The notes under the pieces: generated by a model
The model's database searches: none
What the model saw: only the letters and a program-made list of their open reading frames with translations
Told to the model about the DNA's origin: nothing
Origin: Methylosinus sp. PW1
Lineage (GTDB): Bacteria; Pseudomonadota; Alphaproteobacteria; Rhizobiales; Beijerinckiaceae
Assembly (NCBI RefSeq): GCF_000745215.1
Contig: NZ_JQNK01000002.1
Location: forward strand, 496,001 to 560,000
Direction: 5' to 3'
DNA length: 64,000 nt
Program-made: the position numbers and the translations under genes
Shown here: in pieces, positions 58,293-64,000 of the stretch
Layout: each line of letters opens with the position of its first letter
Position numbering within the stretch: the stretch's first letter is position 1

Positions 58293-60404
58293 ATGCGTTC
58301 CATGCTCGCCGGCGCCGCCATTCTCGCATTTCTGATTTCCGCCGGGACGGCGCGCGCCTGTGGCGGCGGCGATCCGACGCCCGGACGCTGGGCGCTCGAT
58401 CAAAAGAGCTATGCCGAGCAGAATGGCATGCCCTTCCTCGATCCGGGCAATGACACACGTCTCAATCTCCTCTTTCTGATGATCGACGCCGATCCGGCGC
58501 TGCGGCCGAAGGACGAGGCGATTTCAAAGGGCGAGGAGAAGCTCGACTTCTATTCTTCTGTGCTGTTCTTTCGGCCCGATTTCACCGACGCCTGCCGGAA
58601 AGGCGCGGCGGCGCGCGACCGCAAGGACGAGGCCGCGAGCGCTTTCGCCGATGGCGAGGGAACGCGCTGCGTCTCGCTCGACTCCGGCCGGGCCGCCTTC
58701 ACGGCCGCGGTCGAGGCGGAGCCCGCGCTTTCCGCCGAAGAGCGCCGTGCGCTGACGGCGGCGCGGGACAAGATCGCTCCCTCCTGCCGCAATGAGAAAG
58801 CCGACGCGGCCGCGCAAAAAGCGCTCGCGCAAGTCGCGCCCTCGGCCGCCGGGCAGGAGTTCGCGTCCTATCTGATCGGCGCCGACGCTTTCTACGAAGG
58901 CGATTTCGATCGCGCGCTGGAGCGCTTCGGCAAGCTCGACTCGGCGCGCAACGCCTGGCTGCGCGAGGCGGCGCGCTACATGACCGCCCGCGCTCTGCTC
59001 AACAAGGCGCAAATCGGCGCCTTCGCCGATTTCGACGCGACCGCGACGCCCAATGTGACCGATCGCGCGACGCTCACCGCGGCTCAGGCCGCCTTTCAGA
59101 CCTATCTGAAATCCTATTCCACGGGGCGCTACGCCGCCTCGGCGCAGGGACTGTTGCGGCGCGTCTATTGGCTGGCGGCGGATGACGAGCGCCTCGCCGC
59201 CGAATATGGCCGGCAGATCGCGCAGGGGAGCGGCGCCAAGGTCGGTCTCGACGGCGTCGATCTGGCGCAGGAGATCGACGCCAAATATCTGACAACCGCC
59301 AAAGACCATGCGAGCCGCGAGCCGCTCCTGCTGGCGACGCAGGATTTGATGAAGCTGCGCTCCGACGGCAAGGAGACGCATCTCGCAGCCGCGGAGCTGG
59401 ACGCGCAGGCGCAGGCCTTCGCCGGACGCGAGGATCTCTTCGGCTTTCTGAAAGCTGCGCGCGCCTATTACGCCGACGCCGATTTCGCGGCGACGCTGCA
59501 AGCGCTCGGCGCTCCCATCGCGGCGCCGCGCTCCTATCTCGCTTTCAGCCGCGAGACCTTGCGCGGCCAGGCGCTGATGGCCTCTGGCCAATATCCCCAG
59601 GCGATCGAGCATTGGGCGAAGCTGCGCGGAACCGTCTCCAATCCCTTGTGGAAAGAGGCGGTCGAGCTGGGCCTCGCCCTGAGCTATGAGCGCGCCGGCA
59701 TGGCGAACAAGGTCTTCCTGCCGGAGACGCGGCTCTCCTCGCCGCGCATTCGCGCGATTCTGCTGCGCCACACGGCCGGGCCGATCCTGCTGCGCATGGC
59801 CGTGGCCGATCCGCAGGCGAGCGCGGAGGAGCGCAAGCTCGCCCGCTTCCTCCTGCTCTACAAGGAGGCGACGCGCGGCCAATATGCGAATTTCCTGCGC
59901 GATTTTACGGCCGAAGGCCTCGCGAAGGACGACGCCGAGGCGCCGGAAGTGTCCGATCTCCCCAAATCGGCGATCTTCCTCTCCTCGCCCGCCAATGAGC
60001 CCTATAAATGCCCAGCGCCCAAGGCGGTGGTGGCGGAGCTCGCCGCCGATCCGCGCTCCGCGCATGGGCAGCTCTGCCTCGGCGATTTTGTCCGTCACTC
60101 CGGTTTCGCCCGTTTCGACGCATGGCGTCCGGCGGCGGACGAGCTGGGCGGCGCCAAAGCCATCTTCCCCGGCGAGCCTTTCTCGCGGGGCGATGTCTAT
60201 CAGCGGCTGATCGCCGATCCGGCCACCAAGGACGCCGACCGAGCCTATGCGCTCTATCGCGCCATCAACTGCTACGCCCCGGCGGGCAGCAATGATTGCG
60301 GCGGCAAGGATGTCGACAAGACGCAACGAAAGACCTGGTTTCAAACGCTGAAATCACGCTATGGCGCGACGCAATGGGCGCGCGGGCTGCAATATTACTG
60401 GTGA
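58293..60404 (+). CDS. Large exported helical-repeat protein (TPR-like)
   Basis: A 703-residue protein with a signal peptide (LAFLISAGTARAC). The mature part is all-helical, with repeated A-x-x-x-Y/F and ALE patterns such as DAFYEGDFDRALERFGKLDS and QALMASGQYPQAIEHWAKL, like TPR or Sel1-type solenoids. A late Cys-containing region ends in AINCYAPAGSNDCGG. I recognise no named family. The next gene starts within its stop codon, so the two are coupled. Confidence 0.82.
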   Translation: MRSMLAGAAILAFLISAGTARACGGGDPTPGRWALDQKSYAEQNGMPFLDPGNDTRLNLLFLMIDADPALRPKDEAISKGEEKLDFYSSVLFFRPDFTDACRKGAAARDRKDEAASAFADGEGTRCVSLDSGRAAFTAAVEAEPALSAEERRALTAARDKIAPSCRNEKADAAAQKALAQVAPSAAGQEFASYLIGADAFYEGDFDRALERFGKLDSARNAWLREAARYMTARALLNKAQIGAFADFDATATPNVTDRATLTAAQAAFQTYLKSYSTGRYAASAQGLLRRVYWLAADDERLAAEYGRQIAQGSGAKVGLDGVDLAQEIDAKYLTTAKDHASREPLLLATQDLMKLRSDGKETHLAAAELDAQAQAFAGREDLFGFLKAARAYYADADFAATLQALGAPIAAPRSYLAFSRETLRGQALMASGQYPQAIEHWAKLRGTVSNPLWKEAVELGLALSYERAGMANKVFLPETRLSSPRIRAILLRHTAGPILLRMAVADPQASAEERKLARFLLLYKEATRGQYANFLRDFTAEGLAKDDAEAPEVSDLPKSAIFLSSPANEPYKCPAPKAVVAELAADPRSAHGQLCLGDFVRHSGFARFDAWRPAADELGGAKAIFPGEPFSRGDVYQRLIADPATKDADRAYALYRAINCYAPAGSNDCGGKDVDKTQRKTWFQTLKSRYGATQWARGLQYYW

Positions 60405-61123
60405 GAGCGCGGGCTCTTCTCCTCGCGCTCTGCGCGTTGCTCTGCGCCTTTCCGGCGATCGGCGAGCCGCTGGTGCAGGCGGCGGATCATGACGCCTTCT
60501 GGCTCTGGGCCGGCGTCAAAAGGCGCGCCGAGCTCGCCACGGCGAAAACCATCTATCTCCATTCGGGCGAGATCGGGCCGGATCGCGACGGCTTCATCCG
60601 CATGAAGGCGCAAGGCGGGGTCGAGCCCGGCCCGCACACGGCCGCTCTCTGGCTCGCCTATCGCGTCCGCAGCCTCGATTGGCCGCCGGAGATCGTCGCC
60701 CAGATTCGCCGCCGGCTGGACGCCTGGCGCGCGCAGCCGGGCGGCGTCGCCGGCGTGCAGATCGATTTCGACGCGGCGACGCGCGGCTTGCAGAGTTACG
60801 CCGCCTTCCTGCGCGCGCTGCGGCGGGAGCTGCCTCGAGGCTGCGCGCTCGGCGTGACCGGCCTCATGGATTGGGCGTCGCGGGCCTCGCCCGAGGATTT
60901 GAACGCGCTTTCGGGAAGCGTCGACGAGCTGGTCTTCCAGACCTACAAAGGCGCGCAGACGGTCGAGAATATCGACGCCTATCTGGCGCGGCTCTCGCGG
61001 CTTCGCATTCCCTTCCGGCTCGGCCTCGCCGAAGGGGCGCGATGGGCGCCTCCGGCCGCGCTGGCGACGCGGCCGAATTTTCTCGGCTATGTGGTGTTCC
61101 TGCGCAATCGCGCTGCGCCATGA
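60401..61123 (+). CDS. DUF3142 family exported protein
   Basis: A 240-residue protein with an N-terminal signal sequence (LLALCALLCAFPAIGE) and a DUF3142 core (VKRRAELATAKTIYLHSGEIGP, GVQIDFDAATRGLQSYAAFL, ALGVTGLMDWASR, VFQTYKGAQTVEN), which looks like a TIM-barrel, glycosidase-type fold. The GTG at 60401 overlaps the stop of the previous gene as GTGA, so it is preferred to upstream ATGs. The pairing with the large helical-repeat protein suggests a joint envelope function. Confidence 0.85.
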   Translation: MRARALLLALCALLCAFPAIGEPLVQAADHDAFWLWAGVKRRAELATAKTIYLHSGEIGPDRDGFIRMKAQGGVEPGPHTAALWLAYRVRSLDWPPEIVAQIRRRLDAWRAQPGGVAGVQIDFDAATRGLQSYAAFLRALRRELPRGCALGVTGLMDWASRASPEDLNALSGSVDELVFQTYKGAQTVENIDAYLARLSRLRIPFRLGLAEGARWAPPAALATRPNFLGYVVFLRNRAAP

Positions 61124-61132
61124 GCGATCGGC

Positions 61133-61957
61133 TCACGCCTTGGGAAGCAGCCCGCGCAGACGCTCCGCCCCTTGCGGCGCCGGACGGCGCGGCGGGCCAC
61201 CGGGCGGAAATCCCCCCGGCGGCGGTCCGGCGAAACGATCGCCGCGCGGCGGCATGAAGGGCGGCGTCGGCACGGCGCGCACCGTCTTGCGGTCGATCCG
61301 CGCGCGCAGCGACACGACATAGCGGCCGGCCGCCTCGCGCAGCTCGCCACGCGTCGTCTCGCCGGCGGCGAGCGCTATGCCGTCGGTCGAGTTCAGCGTG
61401 TCGCGCAGCCGCCCGCGCGCATAATCGCCGAGATTGGCGTAGAGGAATTCGCTCAGCGCATCCGGCAGGAAAATCTGCGAGGTGAGACGCGCCGTTCCGC
61501 CATCGATGATCTTGAAATGAATATGCGTGGTGCGGCCGGGATACCAGCCCGGATAGACGCTGGAAAAGCGCGCGCGTCCGTCCGCCCCCGCGATCTGGCT
61601 TCCGCGCAGAAAGGTCTTGCCCGAGAGATCGAGCCGCCCGTCCTCGCCCTGGCCGGGGAAGCCGGAATAGCGCCCCTGCGCATCGCAATGCCAAACATCG
61701 ATTCGGGCGCCCGGCAGCGGCGCGCCGGTCTCGTCCTGGACCGCGAAGGCGATGTCCAGCGGCACGCCGGCGAGCCCTTCGGCTATGTCCGCACGCTGGA
61801 GATCGAGATCGAGATAGAATGGCCCCTCTTCCGCCGGCGCCGTCAGCGGCCCGGGGGCAGGCTCGGGAGCGGCGGGATCCGGCAGGACCGCGGTCGCCGA
61901 GCCGGCGAGCGCAACAGCCACGAGGCCGCGTCGCGTCAAAGCAATTTTGTCAGGCAT
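61133..61957 (-). CDS. Exported intradiol ring-cleavage dioxygenase-like protein
   Basis: A 274-residue protein with a twin-arginine-like signal ([15 protein letters not shown]). The intradiol dioxygenase fold has the Tyr in [13 protein letters not shown], and iron ligands Tyr and two histidines in [16 protein letters not shown]. The C-terminus is a Pro/Gly-rich tail. Family members cleave catechols; extracytoplasmic members of this type are widespread with unknown substrates. The ATG at 61957 has AAGGAA upstream. Confidence 0.85.
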   Translation of the reverse strand: MPDKIALTRRGLVAVALAGSATAVLPDPAAPEPAPGPLTAPAEEGPFYLDLDLQRADIAEGLAGVPLDIAFAVQDETGAPLPGARIDVWHCDAQGRYSGFPGQGEDGRLDLSGKTFLRGSQIAGADGRARFSSVYPGWYPGRTTHIHFKIIDGGTARLTSQIFLPDALSEFLYANLGDYARGRLRDTLNSTDGIALAAGETTRGELREAAGRYVVSLRARIDRKTVRAVPTPPFMPPRGDRFAGPPPGGFPPGGPPRRPAPQGAERLRGLLPKA

Positions 61958-62121
61958 GGAATTTCCTTGGTCTTCGTCAGAGCGCGCAGAATGAAACGGC
62001 CCGGTGTCGGATGCGCGGCGGAAAATCTCTCGCGCGTTTCGGTCCCGTTTCTTCTCGCCATGCGGCGCGGGGTGGGCTTTCCGCGCAGACGGGCTATAAG
62101 TCCCACCGTCCCGCATCTCGA

Positions 62122-63261
62122 ATGAGCCGATCGCCCGTGAAACGTCCCTCCCTCGATTCCTTCCGCCGCATCGTCGTCAAGGTCGGCTCCTCGCTGCTCG
62201 TCGATCCGCGCGAGGCGAAGGTGAAGCGCGAGTGGCTCGCGCGGCTCGCCGCGGACATCGCCGCTCTGCACCGTCGCGGCGCCGACGTTCTCGTCGTCTC
62301 CTCGGGCGCGGTGGCGCTGGGACGCAGCGTGCTCGGCCTGCCCTCCGGCGCGCTGCCGCTGGAGGACAGCCAGGCGTCCGCGGCCGTCGGGCAGATCGCC
62401 CTCGCCCGCATCTGGGCCGAGACGCTCGGCGAGCTCGGCGTCACCGCCGGGCAGATTCTCGTCACCTTCGGTGATACGGAGGAGCGCCGCCGCTATCTCT
62501 ACGCCCGCGAATGCCTGACCCGGCTGCTGGCGCTGCGCGCCGTGCCGGTCATCAATGAGAACGACACGGTCGCGACTTCCGAGATTCGCTACGGCGACAA
62601 CGACCGCCTCGCCGCGCGCGTCGCGACGATGGCGAGCGCCGATCTTCTGGTGCTGCTCTCCGATGTGGATGGGCTCTACACCGCTCCGCCGGCGAGCGAT
62701 CCGAATGCGAAGCTGCTCGAGGTGGTGCCACGGGTCACGGCCGAGGTGGAGGCGATGGCCGGCGGCGCGGCCTCGCAATTCTCCCGCGGCGGAATGCGCA
62801 CCAAAATCGAGGCGGCCAAGATCGCGACCACGGGCGGCGCCCATATGGTCATCGCCGACGGACGCGTGGAGGCGCCGCTCTCGCGAATCGCCGCAGGCGG
62901 GCCTTGCAGCTGGTTCCTCACCCCCTCCTCGCCGGTGACGGCGCGAAAAAAATGGATCGCCGGCTCGCTCGAGCCCAAGGGCGTCGTGCATGTGGACGAA
63001 GGCGCGGCGCGCGCGCTCTTCTCCGGCAAGAGCCTGCTGCCGGCCGGCGTCACCGCGCTGGAAGGCGGCTTCGCGCGCGGCGATTGCGTCGTGATCCGCA
63101 ATCCTTCGGGCGGCGAAATCGGCCGCGGCCTGGTGACTTACGACGCGCTGGACGCCGCCCGCATCATTGGCCGCTCGTCCCGCGACATAGAGGGGCTGCT
63201 CGGCTTCAAAGGCCCGGACGAGATCATCCACCGCGACGACATGGCGCTCGCCGGCGACTGA
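62122..63261 (+). CDS. proB: Glutamate 5-kinase
   Basis: A 379-residue enzyme that phosphorylates glutamate in the first step of proline synthesis. It has the kinase start [14 protein letters not shown], the loop [22 protein letters not shown] and the conserved [16 protein letters not shown], then a C-terminal PUA domain. The ATG at 62122 is used; the open frame extends upstream without homology. Obg, its usual neighbour, is not seen. Confidence 0.96.
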   Translation: MSRSPVKRPSLDSFRRIVVKVGSSLLVDPREAKVKREWLARLAADIAALHRRGADVLVVSSGAVALGRSVLGLPSGALPLEDSQASAAVGQIALARIWAETLGELGVTAGQILVTFGDTEERRRYLYARECLTRLLALRAVPVINENDTVATSEIRYGDNDRLAARVATMASADLLVLLSDVDGLYTAPPASDPNAKLLEVVPRVTAEVEAMAGGAASQFSRGGMRTKIEAAKIATTGGAHMVIADGRVEAPLSRIAAGGPCSWFLTPSSPVTARKKWIAGSLEPKGVVHVDEGAARALFSGKSLLPAGVTALEGGFARGDCVVIRNPSGGEIGRGLVTYDALDAARIIGRSSRDIEGLLGFKGPDEIIHRDDMALAGD

Positions 63262-63390
63262 CTCGGGGCGTTCGCGGCCCCGTAAAACATGGGCGGGAAC
63301 GTAGCGGCAGACCTTGGCAGAGCGAAATCGCGCTCCCATATCACGGGCGCCACGCCCGCGAAGAGGGCTGGTTCCAACTGGGAGAGACCT

Positions 63391-64000
63391 ATGTCACCCG
63401 AAGAACGCCAACTGCTCGCCGGTTTGTTCGAGCGTACGCGCAGCGCCGCCGGCGCTCAGCGCGATCAGGAGGCGGAGAGTTTCATCGCCGAGCAGCTGAA
63501 GTCGCAGCCGGGCGCGCCCTATCTGCTGGCGCAGACCGTTCTGGTGCAGGATCAGGCGCTGCAGGCGGCCAATCAACGTCTGCAGGAGCTGGAAGGCCGC
63601 GTGCGCGACCTCGAGAGCCGTCCGCAGCCGTCCAGCGGATTTTTGGGCGGTCTGTTCGGCGGCGCTCAGCGCCAAGCTCCGCCCCCGCCGCGTCCGGCCC
63701 CGCCTCCCGGCTATGGCCAGCAGCCCGGCTATCCGCAGCAGCAAGGCGGTCCCTGGGGCGCGGCCCCGGCCGGCGGCCCCGCTTATGCTCCGCCCCCGCC
63801 TCCCGGCTACGCCACGCAAGGCTATCCGCCCCAGCAAGCTGCGGCCGCCCCCGGCGGCGGCTTTCTGAAGGGCGCGCTGGGCACGGCGGCGGGCGTCGCC
63901 GGCGGCGTGCTGCTCGCCGACTCGATCCGCGGCCTGTTCCATGGCGGCGCCGGCGGAGCCGGGAGCAATCTCGGCATAGGCTCGGGCTTCGACCACGCGA
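63391..64000 (+). CDS. DUF2076 family protein, N-terminal part (3' end outside window)
   Basis: An open frame from ATG 63391 after GGGAGAGACCT runs past the end of the window, giving at least 203 residues. It begins SPEERQLLAGLFERTRSAAG and has a helical segment with QRLQELEGRVRDLESR, then a Pro/Tyr/Gln-rich linker and FLKGALGTAAGVAGGVLLADS. This is the DUF2076 pattern (periplasmic ligand-binding sensor type by annotation), whose role is not established. Confidence 0.85.
   Translation, partial: MSPEERQLLAGLFERTRSAAGAQRDQEAESFIAEQLKSQPGAPYLLAQTVLVQDQALQAANQRLQELEGRVRDLESRPQPSSGFLGGLFGGAQRQAPPPPRPAPPPGYGQQPGYPQQQGGPWGAAPAGGPAYAPPPPPGYATQGYPPQQAAAAPGGGFLKGALGTAAGVAGGVLLADSIRGLFHGGAGGAGSNLGIGSGFDHA

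Overview
The window is a contiguous, GC-rich (roughly two-thirds G+C by eye) stretch of an alphaproteobacterial chromosome. Gene content and order point to Hyphomicrobiales: ntrY-ntrX-hfq-hflX at the left edge, the rlpA-dacC-tmk-holB-metG-tatD block, a two-domain cold-shock gene used twice, an MbfA-type iron exporter with an Irr-type operator, a hopanoid HpnO-type aminotransferase and an NDUFS4-like complex I subunit. A copper-type TonB receptor locus would fit a methanotroph of the Methylocystaceae, but no methane monooxygenase is present here, so that is only a guess. I see no insertion sequence, prophage, integrase or CRISPR array; the window is mostly housekeeping and envelope genes.

Layout. 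1-4.5 kb: nitrogen/redox two-component pair NtrYX, then hfq and hflX. 4.5-6.4 kb: SMR transporter, glutathione S-transferase, mazG. 6.7-18.7 kb: mostly minus strand, with a cold-shock gene and the cell-wall/replication/translation operon (rlpA, dacC, tmk, holB, a deoxyinosine-type glycosylase, metG, a small exported protein, tatD, an MBL hydrolase), then recJ. 18.8-22.2 kb: aldose epimerase-like protein, cysK, a signal peptidase I homologue with methionine at the general-base lysine position, mobA. 22.2-28.7 kb: an outer-membrane barrel and a very large membrane-anchored GH94-type protein. 29-36.9 kb: metallophosphoesterase, mbfA, a NUDIX protein, three acetyltransferases, zapE, a porin. 36.9-39 kb: three tRNA genes (Arg, Arg, Pro), NDUFS4-like, DUF192, second cold-shock gene. 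39.5-48.8 kb: hpnO, a tandem-repeat exported protein, a Tat-type phosphoesterase, gltB, a Pro/Ala-rich exported protein. 48.8-49.5 kb: Hsp20 with an apparent ROSE RNA thermometer. 49.5-54.2 kb: a cell-surface-signalling locus (Cys-rich exported protein, ECF sigma, FecR-like anti-sigma, TonB receptor) whose receptor carries the CxxxM and HxM residues of OprC-type copper receptors. 54.3-64 kb: a lysophospholipase-like hydrolase, two tandem four-Cys membrane paralogues of unknown family, a frameshifted lipoprotein gene, pal, tRNA-Trp, a large periplasmic helical-repeat protein coupled to a DUF3142 protein, an intradiol dioxygenase, proB and the start of a DUF2076 gene.

Most notable are the copper-type sigma/anti-sigma/receptor locus, the MbfA gene with its iron-control element, the ROSE element before hsp20, the unusual membrane GH94 architecture, the signal peptidase lacking its catalytic lysine, the Cys-conserved paralogue pair, and the frameshifted lipoprotein. 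Functions were assigned by reading motifs; no database search was run.
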